From Endocalyx cinctus (taxonomy: Eukaryota > Ascomycota > Sordariomycetes > Amphisphaeriales > Apiosporaceae), in NCBI GenBank assembly GCA_001600455.1, contig BCKC01000008.1, positions 1,957,345-2,021,344 of the forward strand: DNA of 64,000 nt, written 5' to 3'. The notes beneath the pieces were generated by a model. That model was not told the DNA's origin. It saw nothing but the letters and a program-made list of their open reading frames with translations, and made no database searches. A program made the translations under genes and the position numbers. Of this stretch, positions 11,304 to 22,630 are shown in pieces; the first letter of the stretch is position 1, and each line of letters begins with the position of its first letter.

Positions 11304-12335
11304 AAAAGTACCAAGAAAGATACTTTTTCTGGTGTTGAAAAAAAAAAAGAATAGGTCTAATGCAGTCTGATATGCAGCATTGCCTCTCGAGGGATTCGTT
11401 GCTTAACGTCGCGCTTTGCAAAACTACCTGCAAAAAAAAAAAAAAAAAAAAAAAAAAACCAAGATAGATCATTTGGGTTGGTACAGGCAATAGGGATGCG
11501 GGCAGTGATAGATGTATGTCACGACGACAGTGTATATTATGAGAACACAGAACAGAACAACTCCCCTCTAAGTTAGTAGAGCCGCACCGGGTGCTGTTGA
11601 CTGCGAATAGAGTCAGTATAGCTCAACTTATTGCTGAATGACTCCTCAATAAATCTTCTAGAGGTTAAACAGAGAGCAGCTGCTCTTTACCCCGAATGTA
11701 CCTATACTCACCGAGATGCACATGAATGTAATGTGGTATTGATGACATGATGTTACTGGAACGAATGTTCGAAGAGTGAAGTGTGTAGTTGATAAATTTA
11801 CTCAAGCTTTTCTAGACGATACTGCTTACTAGAGAAACCACCGCGATATAAGCTCGACCGCCCTAACAAACCAGTACCCTCGGCGGATATATCTTCCCTA
11901 GAGGATTATTTACCTTGAGAGTAGATTCTGTAGTCAAAATAGGATATTAAATTCCTATCGAGATACTGCATAGTGCGGGTTAGCCCCACCATTCACTCCA
12001 TCTCCATCCCCGACCCCGAAGGAAGCGGAGAAAAGAGCTTGCGCCGCGGGCAACGGTCATCCACCCACTCGATGCGGCGCATCTACCGATGTTGCATAGC
12101 AACATACCATCCTGTTTCAAACATATTAAGCTGAAAGTGGCGAAAAAATATTTAAATTCGAGAGAAATCGAGAGACAATTACAAGATCGATCTCGTATTC
12201 TTCTCATTTTCATCCTCATAACTTAATTGCTTGCCCATCAGCCCACCATAAATATTTGATACCCATACGAAGAGAGATACTCTTTAGCAACTGCACGATA
12301 TAGTAAAGTTTTCAACATAAGAAGTCTCCTTCAAA
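11304..12335. other. Spacer between the DJ-1-like and DUF1479 genes
   Basis: About 1 kb of AT-rich DNA with a run of about 28 A at 11431-11458. It serves as 3' flank of the DJ-1-like gene and promoter of the DUF1479 gene. No gene seen. Confidence 0.5.
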
Positions 12336-14050
12336 ATGGCGACAGCTACGCAAGTAATGACCCAGGAGCAATACCCGTACGTAAACCCTCTCTTTCCTTT
12401 TTTTCGGCGTGCCATGCAAGAAAAAAAGACAAAAGACGTCTCAGCAAGATGTGCGATCAACCAACAAAACCTAACCTGGCCTTAATCCCTAACTCCTATA
12501 CTATCACAGCTGCCCTCTCCTGGAAGAGCGCTTCTCGGTCCTCAAGCAATCCATCATCAAGCCCGAAGACCGCGACCGCGTGATCGCGTCGTACGAGCGT
12601 CTCAAGGGGGAGCTCGCCGCGGAAGCGGAGCGAATCGGGCAGCTAGGACCGCGCTCGATCCCGGAGATCGAGTTCTCGGACCTCGTAGCCCACCGCCAGA
12701 ACGACCCCAGCTCGGTCCTCCCGTCGGGGTTAGAGGAAGCCGTCCGACGCACCGGCTGCCTGATCGTGCGCGGCGTCGTCGACGAGGCGACCGCGACCGG
12801 CTGGGAGGCCGAGCTCAAGGCGTACACGAAAGCCCACCCGAAGATCGGCGGTTGGCCGCCGCACGATCCCCAGAACTTTAGCCTGTTCTGGACGCGGCCC
12901 CAGGTCCAGATCAGGAGCCACGAGAACGTCCTGACGGCTATGGATGCGGTTTCCCGCTTATGGCACGTCTCGGATGATAAGATCCTCTTCGATTTGAGCT
13001 CGCAGGTCGCTTACGCGGATCGCTTTCGGATTAGGCATCCGTCTTTAGGTAGGTTTATTATTGTTTTTGGCCTGAAGAAGAAAAAGATTGATCTCGTTAG
13101 TTGAAGAAAAAAAAAGAAAACAGCTAATATATACTTCTAAAAACAAAAAGATGTCGAGTACCCTTTAAGAGCGCACCAAGATAGTGGTGCGATTGAGAGA
13201 TGGGAAGATCCCTTATACCGGGCTTGCTATCAGAAGATCTTCGACGGTCGGTGGGAAGAATACGATCCGTGGAACGCCGATTTCCGATCCGAAGCTAAGA
13301 CGTCTCTGTATTCCGACAGTAAGTTTAAGTTTCTTTTCCCTCCTCTCTTAGTCAACTCTATCCCGAAAGTATACTAACCTAATTATCTCCTCACGTCTCC
13401 CTCCAGAATCTTGCACCGCCTTCCGCTCCCTTCAAGGCTGGATCAGCCTCTCCCACACCGGCACCGGCGAAGGCACGCTCCGCCTAGTACCGGACCTCAA
13501 GCTCTCGACGGCGTACATGCTCCTGCGGCCGTACTTCATCCTCGACGAGAAGTTCGACGACCGCACGCCGCTCTTCCCGGGCGCGACACCGGGGCGGATC
13601 CAATTCCTGCCGACGCCGGACATGCACCCGCACATGCTCCTCGAGAAGGCCACGGTGGGGATCCCGCCCGTGAAGCCGGGCGATTACGTCTTCTGGCACT
13701 GCGACGTCGTGCACGAGGTCGACCCCTTCCACCCGGGCACGCGGGACTCGAGCGTCAGCTACAACGCGTGCGTACCCTTATGCCCGTACAACCTCGACAG
13801 CCTCGCGCACCTGCGCCGGGCGTTCCTGGACGTCGCGCCGCCGCGGGATTTTCGGAAGTACGAGCACGACGAGCTCGAGAGCGCGCACGCGGACGATCAC
13901 GGCGCGCGGATGGAGAATATCCTGTCCGAGGCCGGCAGGAAGGCTATGGGCTTCGAGCCCTTCGACGAGGACGAGCCCGGCTTGACCGAGGGTCAGAGGA
14001 ATATGCGGAAGATGGCGAACGAGAGGTTGGGGCTCGCGAAGAAGGGATGA
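12336..14050 (+). CDS. DUF1479 protein, putative Fe(II)/2-oxoglutarate oxygenase (YbiU-like)
   Basis: Four exons: 12336-12376, 12510-13048, 13151-13318 and 13407-14050, closing in frame to 463 residues. The assignment rests on LRAHQDSGAIERWEDP (His202-x-Asp204), GWISLSHTGTGEGTLRLVPD, and FWHCDVVHEVDPFHPG (His347 or His352 as the distal ligand), which together form the expected 2-His-1-carboxylate facial triad. The family is known from structures as a cupin-fold, putative non-haem iron oxygenase; its substrate is unknown. Intron 2 ends in an unusual AAG acceptor (13148-13150), but this is the only choice found that keeps frame and restores the H-x-D segment. No signal peptide is visible. The gene is strongly G/C at third positions, like its DJ-1-like neighbour 1 kb upstream on the same strand. 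Confidence 0.93.
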
Positions 14051-17000
14051 TGACGGTGAAGGTAGGGATGAAAGAGGGGGAAAGGAAAAAATCTAATGTG
14101 AAAGAGGCATGGATTTCCTGCTGTTCGTAGCTCGGATTTACTTGACGCATAATTTATATTCTTTTACGATCACGTTCGTCTTGTTACAAGTACTATCCAT
14201 ATTTTTTACACCCTTGCTACAGTATACCAGGTAGCAGCGGGATGCGCGGACCTGGCTCATTCATTCGTATTCTGTATTATTAATTATCGTTTAAACTTCC
14301 AAGGATAAGTAAACACAAGTAAAGCAATTATCTGGTGCCGAGCGGTAGCATGCATGACTAACATGGGGTCTCAATTATACATTAAAACGGTCTGCATTGA
14401 CATCTCGAAAATCAGAGTCCTACGGAGCATTAACGAACATGGTACATAAGTATCAACGGCGTCTAGATATTAGTATCTCGTATTCTTGACGACAACTAGA
14501 CGACACAGCCGGCTTTATCTCTCCGTACGGAAGAATGCAACAGAAAAATATCTAGGACAAACGATACAGTGCTTGTAGATATGCTACCATGTAGCTACTG
14601 TACCTAAGCCCGGTGGTAGACGGAGTAGAATGTAAAGTTCATCCGATTTCTTACTTTTAGAACAATCGACGAGAATATTGCCAGATTGAGCCATTCGTAT
14701 AACCAGTAGCTGAAGTACTCAGCCTGCAACGTCAATCAACTCCATGCTACGGACATGCACGAGATATTCTCCGAGTTCACGACAATTCGGAGTCATTGAT
14801 AACGAGGACGAAACACATCCGGACAGGGTTTACGGAATCTGGTATCGCAAATGTGGTGAGACTTCACGTCGGATATCGAACACGAGATCGAGCGATTCCG
14901 GTTCACAAGGTATGCCGGCGGCGTACTTGCCTCGTAATCACCGAAGACACAGCGTAGAGCGGGGACCGTTGTCGAGTAGGACGGCGGAGTCATTGGTAAA
15001 ACCTAGAGACGTTAATTTGGTAGATTACAGCTATTAAAGGTAACAGCGTATCAATTCGACCGTTGCACAGGTTTGCTGAAAATATATTCTCTTCAGCAGT
15101 GTACGAGATCGGGAGATTCTCAGTACGATAAAAGGCTATCCCTAACTCTGGACGGGGGGCGCCGGTGTATAGACGCTATCACTCGAGATGCATTAGAGAA
15201 TCTATAGTAAGTAGATAGTCTAAGACTAGATAGACGTCTTAGGAATATGGTGTATACCGACCTTTCTTTAGAGGACTTTGATATCCTATTAAGCTGCTGT
15301 TCTTTGTTCACTCTTCATGCAGGGTATTCGTGGAAGACGGGGAGAGGGAGGCAGGAAAGAAGTGAGAGACAAAGCGAGAAAAAGATGGGAAAAAGGGGGG
15401 GTAAGGGGGGTAAACAGCGTCTAGATGGCGCCTGCGTCCCCGCGTCAAAGCTGTACTACGCGCCAGACAATATGTATATCTGTGCGTATACTAAATCATG
15501 GAACCCCCTGATCCGAGCTGCGCTGTCAGTTAACGGCGAGCTGCGTCTAGGTTCCCGTGAAGGATATCTATACTACCAAGGATCTTGTGATACGGATGAA
15601 TTCATCGTGACGCATCGCCGAAAAGTCCAAGCAGATCCATAGGGTCTCGCTGAGCCTACGGTCGATGCCCCTTGTTGCTACTAATGTAAGATTCAGCTAC
15701 ACTAGGAGTGCTATTTTATCACCCGGTGGCATATATTCCTTTATTTGACGCGGTCGTCGTTCAGCGACTTCTCGTTTTGGCATCAAGCGTGCCACGACGC
15801 GAACAAGGTTTACCGTAACCGCAGGCCGGTCTGCCCTGGGATAAAATATCTTATTGGACGTCGATTGAAAACCCGGGGGGAATAACGGCTAACCGAAGTA
15901 CATGTCGAAGATGGGCCTATTAGTTGGCCTCCAAAAAACAAATGTGCCCTCCCAAGAATGCCGACTATCAGTTATAAGCACGAATGATCAGCATCTCGAA
16001 TCCTATTGAATCCGGACTTCAAACCCGGACTTCTGCCGGCTAGGTCGTAGAAATAGACTACTTGAGAAAAGAATTTCGTAGCGAAAGATGCATGCGAATA
16101 CGACGGTACAACATGCACTAATGTATGTGCGGAGTATGAGTTTTGTAGATCAATTGACGGTGGCGAAGGTGAAGACGCTATGATAATACCTCATTCTGGT
16201 AAGTGATTCTATGCTTAGAATTCGCACTGCAACGCGATGCGCATTTAATCTGACACAAAGAAGACAAGGCTGATTAAGCTGCATGTTGAAAAGCAGGTTT
16301 TGACAACTTGATATTCTGCCAGCTGAAGGCATCTAAGGGCATGTTCTGCTCGCCATTGGCACGTCAAATTTCTTGGCACTCCAATACGGCCTCAACTTCG
16401 ACTTGTATCAGACGTTACAATTGCGACACCATGACCACGTAAGTGTTGATTGTCTTTTTTTAGGTATTTATAAATTGCGATCCTTATCTCTCCATGGATT
16501 ATCGGAAAGTGCAGTTATCTCAATATGAACATTCGGGTATGTGGGCGGACTTTGGACGAGTTGCCACTCCTTTCGCGCGGTATCTGATCTATCCGATATC
16601 TATTGCGAAAAAAAAAAAAACATGACAACCAAAGGAAACCTACGACCTGGGAGCTTCCCGTGGCCAAAGGCTCGAGATTAAGGACTATCTGGACTGATGA
16701 TTACGTGTACGTACGATAGAGTAGACATGACATAATCGGAGTTAAGATGCTCCGATATAGAGGAAAATGATTGGTTGGTATTGCGAAGATTTTGATAATT
16801 TCCGGCGCAGGTACCATTGGGGTATGCAGTTTTTTCGGGAGCACGACAGATCTGAAGGTAAGAAATAAGATGAAAAGAAAAATCTTTTCAGTTACGGAGA
16901 TTTTGCGTCTTCCTTGCAAGCATCTGGACATGCGTCTCGGGCAGGGGTTTAAAGCAGTATATACTCTACACATATCCATGGATATATATGACCCCGGCTC

Positions 17001-17353
17001 AGGAACGGACTTTATGGACAAGAAGGAGCGTATTTATAATTGTCAACGTTGCAGCCCTGACGGTTGGGTGCCCTGTACAAGAAATAATTGGCGCGGAGGA
17101 TTTGACCCGGCTGTTTTAATCGCCTTTGTTGGATGATAAGATGATAAAATGATAAAATGGTGACGAAGGCCCGACATTACTGTGTATTTCTACGACAGAT
17201 CTTGGTAGCGATAAACGTTCCATGAGATTTCTTAGAGATGGAAATGAGAAGGGGTGTTTCGAATTTGGGGAATGAGGAAGTTCGGATGCATGAACCATTT
17301 CCCGTTATTTGACTGGCTTATTCATTCATACATAATAATTAGAAAGAAAGAAA

Positions 17354-17354
17354 N
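17354..17354. other. Undetermined base (N)
   Basis: A single N sits inside an A-rich homopolymer tract, so the tract length is probably uncertain in the assembly. Confidence 0.98.
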
Positions 17355-18566
17355 AAAAAAAAAAAAAAAAAGCTTATACTCGTTCTCTGCTAGAAAGTCT
17401 CGTTACCCTGTTTACTATGCAGATAGTTTAATAAAACATTTCTCTTTCTCGCCGCAGCCTTATGAGCCTCGAAGTACACGTATTATACACTAATACATTC
17501 ATACACTAAAAAGTATCAAGTGGGATAAAGCGATTAGTGTAGAATACTCCATGCTCCGTACGATTTTCTAATAATAAGGATGGGAATTAGAATGAACTGA
17601 ATGGGATTAATTGAGATTTAGCATTCTAAAGAAAGATGGGGCCTAACAGGGTAATCCCTGCTCTTAATTCATAGCTTACGCATGATATTATCGAGGCCAA
17701 GCTGCCGCGTACATGGAGTCTGGACAGATGGGCTGAGATGGGTGACAGAGGTGACATACGAAGAACGCAGTTGAACAAAATCGACGATGATATGTTATGT
17801 ACGTGAATTTGAGGATAAATGTTTTGTTTTAGAGTTGGAATATATACAGTGGACTTTTATGAATTAAAGTTTTACTGTAAATAAAAGGGGTGAAAGGATG
17901 ATACGCAGAGGTAATGCAAAATAGAATACGGAGTAGTATATACTAGAATGGAAGAGTAAGAATTCTTTTTCCCTCACTTTTCAATGGATTATTAAACAGT
18001 AGTTCCAAATGGTTGGGACAAACTTTAGTCGATCAATCTTTTGTCGCGTTACGCGTTTGAGCACTATACATAGTATATAGTACATACCTAGGTATGCAAA
18101 TACCGACACTGGACTTACCAAGAAACGTATAACAAAACTCAGTAAGATATCATGTAACCTCGAAGGAAGCTTAGCTACACCCCGATAGCGATAAGCGAGA
18201 GAATCAAATTTTGAAAGAAGATCCCACCTACTCCTATAGGTCAATTCGTAATAAGAGTTTTTTTTTTTTCTCTCTTTTTATTATTATTTTTTTTTTTCCA
18301 AATATTTCCAAGTTTTTAGTGGAAAGAGAAAAAGTAAGAATACTAAGAAGAATACCGACAAGACAAGTATCCACTTCGTTCTCCTGAAAGAATAATAGTG
18401 AAGTTATCACGTAGTTTAAGTACGTCATCGGTTCCGATTGTAGTTAATTCCCAAGTAATAATTAGGTAGTGTCCTCTAGTGGAGTGTTTCCTGAGGGAAG
18501 GGAAACGCGTTTCTTAAAATCTATATTCCGTAATCTGTTTTACTACTATGTATCTACATACATATA

Positions 18567-18600
18567 GTACTATGTACCTAGGTATGTACCTACATAGTAC
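18567..18600. repeat. Palindrome with 10-bp perfect arms
   Basis: GTACTATGTA (18567-18576) is repeated inverted as TACATAGTAC (18591-18600) around a 14-base centre that itself contains CCTAGG. No coding context. Confidence 0.85.
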
Positions 18601-18785
18601 CGAGTACCCTACAAAAGTATTCATGGACAGTACTAGAAGCCAAGTGTCAAAAAATTTTCCCCCTTCTTATATACGTACAAGTATACTATATACATTAGGT
18701 AGGTGTTCATGTCTACGGGTCGGATGCGAGTGATAAGAAACGGCTTTACTGTAATCAATAGACCGATCTACTATCTATCTTTAAA

Positions 18786-18803
18786 TATATATATATATAT
18801 ATA
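18786..18803. repeat. TA dinucleotide microsatellite
   Basis: Uninterrupted TA repeat of about nine units in AT-rich spacer DNA. Confidence 0.9.
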
Positions 18804-18916
18804 ATTATCCTTCCAAGGCATCCGTATATAGTATATGTATGTATGTAAATGGCGTTTTTATAAAACGAGTCCACAAGCCCGTTTATTTCATCTACCATTT
18901 CAGGTTTTTGATATTA

Positions 18917-18972
18917 CCCCCTGTCCGATTGGCGTCACGGTGCTTTTCCGCCGGACAATCGGGCACTAGGGG
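18917..18972. repeat. GC-rich hairpin in an AT-rich desert
   Basis: TGTCCGATTG (18922-18931) can pair with CAATCGGGCA (18956-18965) with one G.U pair. Outer CCCC (18917-18920) and GGGG (18969-18972) extend the stem. It stands out from the surrounding AT-rich DNA. It could be a small structured RNA, a transposon-end relic or chance; the sequence does not decide. Confidence 0.7.
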
Positions 18973-20523
18973 AAGCTCTATGGAAGGTAAATGTAAATAA
19001 CAACAACAATAATAATTTAAAAAAACGAAGAACCTCTGAGGCTCAGCAGGAGCTAATTGGGTGATGGATCCTTGGAAAATGCTTTGCCGTTACTGTGCAA
19101 GTATAGTAACTAATGCTAATGTTGTGCAAGCTCTTTATTTGACGTTCCTCTTTTTTTTTATACCAATACTATGGTAATAACGAATGTTTTCCCGATCATG
19201 CCGTTTCAATTTCTGCATCTTTAAAGAAATGACATATATCATATATATGGATATATCATATATCGGGTAAGCAATCAATCAATCTTGTACTCCAGATAAA
19301 TTATCTCCTTTAAATCTCAAAGCATGTTTTTTTTTTCACTTTATGTAATATCCATTCTGATATCTTTATGAATACCCTTGGACGTATCAAAGTTGAGATA
19401 GGAAGGCCCGACTGAAAAGGAGGAGATTCTTTGTTTCCCCAGCTGATTCTTTTGGATTTGTATAGTTTGGGGATAAGATACGCATAGAATGGGCCTGGAT
19501 GGTAGAATGGAGAATGATATGGGGACGTAAGCATTCCACCGTATATCCATGTTCCTAGTAGCGTCAACAGAATGCTTAGTATATGGATATTACCGACCCA
19601 TTTCACATTTCATATTTTACAGTTCACATGTGTGGGAGCCAGCTCAACTTGTCCACACCCTGATTAAGTTCCTGATTCCCCTTATTCTACAGTACTCCCG
19701 TACTCTCTCTGATCTTACCTGCTCATAATATACGATTTCTCAATATATACTACTATAGTACACTTGAATCTGGTTGTCTTACGATGTGTTATGTGTATCG
19801 AAAATTTTCTGAAAGACCTGCATTTGAATCATACCAATAAAGTCACCTACTTGTGTAAAAAATCAAAAAAAAAAAAAAAATCAGCTTATCCGCAATCTGT
19901 GGTATGCATGTAGTAAATAGCTCCCAGCATGCACCCTCCTACATATATAGTAGCTCTACACACTATCTCATGCAAGAGGGCCCCTCTAACTCAACCTGAA
20001 CAAGGGCCGACTTGGCTTGCATTCCAACTTCCAAGATCTGCCAGTTTTTTTTTTCTTCTTCTTTTTCTTTTTTCTTCCTTTCTTACTTTTACGTGTACTC
20101 TCTCCCTCTCTCTCTATCTCTCTCTGGTATGTAAACCGAGGCTTCGTTTACACTGTGTCAAATCGACATACTGTACTTTAAAAGTAGATGGATCGACCTT
20201 AAGGGGGAATCATTTCGATTAATAATTTTGCACAGCCACTGGTTCGAGACCGATCCACGTCATTTACAGCACATCTTCATTCTACTCTACATACGTATTT
20301 GCTACCGTACCATTTGTATGGGCTAAGCGGACTTATCCGGTAAGGCAGTGTACTTTTTTGGAACCGTCAGGTACAACGACAAAGAGAGTTCAGTTCAGTT
20401 CTTCTTTTTGATTGGGGGTGTATGCGGCGTAGGCGTAAACTGCACACCATACTACTATCCGCCTCTTATTTTTCATTATTATAGTATACTACACGTACAT
20501 AAATATATGTACATCTTTTAGAC

Positions 20524-20547
20524 AGTACCTACCTAGAGGTAGGTACT
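20524..20547. repeat. Palindrome with 11-bp perfect arms
   Basis: AGTACCTACCT and its exact inverse AGGTAGGTACT are separated by two bases (AG). This is the same motif family as the palindrome at 18567. Confidence 0.9.
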
Positions 20548-22630
20548 ATTTTTCTTTTCGTATAAAAAAATATTAATTATTTATAATCAAAAAGAAGAAA
20601 AGGAGAGATTCGTATTGATTTGTTCCTGTTCCCGAACGAATAAAACAAAATAAATAGTAGGTGATTGAATATCATCAGCGACATGTATTTTCGATAGATT
20701 GATATTTTGGTGAAATGAGACTTACTTTAAGTTGCGTCAACGAAGTTGCTTGGAGGTTTGAAAATTGTTTGACCGCCAAATAAAGAGAATTACTTTTCCT
20801 TTCTCAGAAGTTTAAAAGTTGAACGTTGATAATTCCTAGGTAATGTTTACCTGTCATGACTCTTGAATGATCCATGGATAGAGGTACTATGTAAAAGGTA
20901 AGAAGTACACGGTGTGCATCGAAAATGATATAATACTGTAATCATGATTATAATTTATCATCGATCGAGGAAACAAGATACTTAAGTAAAGATATATTAC
21001 TAGGTACTTTACGGAATACCTATTCCTATTCATAGACTGCCGCAATTTATCCACTAAATCCCCTGTAAATCCAGGTATATCAATTACTTACATGTACCTA
21101 AAAACTCAAGTAGCTAAGCCTTTTTGACTCTTTACTATGTACTCTCTATCTATCTCTCTCTCTCTCTCTCTAATACGCTATGTGCGTATACTCCGTACAT
21201 AACTACTTACGCATAGGTATACTGGACACTACTAAATACTTATTTTTACGCATGTATCTGTTATAGAAAGAAGTTAACTTACCCGCTTAAAAAAAAAAAG
21301 GCTCCCAGTTCCCCCTGCTTTATTAGATCAAAGCTATAAGTACATATTACATATACTAGAGTGATCAGGTCATAATCGTGGATCACCAGTGCTTAACTGT
21401 ACCGTTTACTTACAATTTCTATTCACCCCTCTCGTATTTGACTACGCTTTTACGTGCCGACATACGTAACCTGTACATGCATGCTACATCCCATCCATCT
21501 AACCTTCACAAGGTAAGTCACAATCCTACAAGTACTTGCTTTTCTTTTTTTCTTTTAATTTTTTTTTTATTATTCTTTTTTTTCTGCTTAATACCCTGTC
21601 CTGTACCCTGTAAGCGTATAGATAACTTTTCTTAAAAACCTTTCGCTGCCTAAAACGACGCTCTCGTACCAACGTTTATCTCCTTCTCCCTTCTTTGTCG
21701 ACGTATCTCTGTAAACCGTCTTTTCCCTCTATTGTCTGTCGACTAGTAACAAGTAAAAGAGTCCGCTCCACCCCGAGTCATTTCGTCTCTCGTTTAGTCT
21801 TGTTCTTTTTTTTTTTTCTTTTACCTCTTAAAAATCTTTTTTTTTTCTTTCTTTTCCTCTTTCTGTCTTTTTTTTTATCTGTTTTGACGACATCGAGAAA
21901 AAAACGATTCATACAAACAAACGCCTATCAGCCCACACCCTTACCTAGTCGCTTGGTCTCAGATTTGATCATCTAACTCAGATCCGCCATTCCGCTCTTC
22001 ATCTGATCCTACCTAATAATTAGCCATCTCGACCTGTCTTCAGGCCGCTACGCTCGTTACATACAATCGCTCTATTCACTTAGCTCTTTAAACATTTGTG
22101 TATTTTGCTCTTTTTTTTTTTTTTTTTGTGCTAGGACATTTTATTCGCAATCAATCGCTCGGAAACTCGCACACATACACACACATAGTTTGCTTTCTAG
22201 GTAGTCAACTGCTACCTGTTACCTGTATTAATCAATCAAAAAGTAATCGGGTCGGCCATAATATCAGGCCTTCATCATTTATCGAATCGCTGTCCGACCT
22301 TCCTCTCGCTACCTTATCCTAATCACCGTGGCGAATGGGTTATCCGCTTCACTGAAACCATAAAATCGATCTGCATCAACCCCCCCCCCCCCTCTACATA
22401 CGAAAAAGGCAAATATTACACAGAGATACGTATTGAGAGAATCCGGTTTTCAGGGACGTGAGACATTCATTGGCAGGTGTATTATTCCGTGTCGTGGCCT
22501 GGTGGTTGGCGGTTGTGGCACAAGGCTACTTTAGCTATATTGGTCCATTCCGACCTATCGTCCGCGTCCACTCGATACGTCGACAGCGAGACACAATAAT
22601 CTTAAAACTATACCTCATCTGGCCTCGATC

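Larger units (their letters stand above)
14051..22630. other. 8.6 kb AT-rich gene-poor region
   Basis: I cannot support any gene here on either strand. The open frames found (for example near 14744, 15247, 16771 and 19929) are short, low in complexity or off in composition. The stretch holds homopolymers, TA and CT microsatellites (about 18786-18803, 20098-20125, 21145-21172), palindromes around TACCTAGGTA-like motifs, one strong hairpin (18917-18972), a C run (22380-22392) and one undetermined base (17354). The last kilobase is pyrimidine-rich leader of the downstream gene. Confidence 0.55.

Noticed and set aside
13411..14130. Long Arg/Pro-rich frame in the last DUF1479 exon
   Set aside because: Out-of-frame shadow in GC-rich coding DNA; the other frame carries the conserved DUF1479 motifs.
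14744..15642. Possible small genes in the gene desert (14744-15037, 15247-15642)
   Set aside because: No recognisable motif, no supportable splice partners and base composition like the spacer.
16771..17136. 121-codon frame with a glycine-rich start
   Set aside because: The early GAGTIG resembles a Rossmann loop, but the following sequence does not continue such a fold and no adjoining exons fit.
17100..17170. GATGATAA-type short repeats as a possible snoRNA C box
   Set aside because: The motif is part of a simple ATGATAAA tandem repeat and no matching D box or terminal stem was found.
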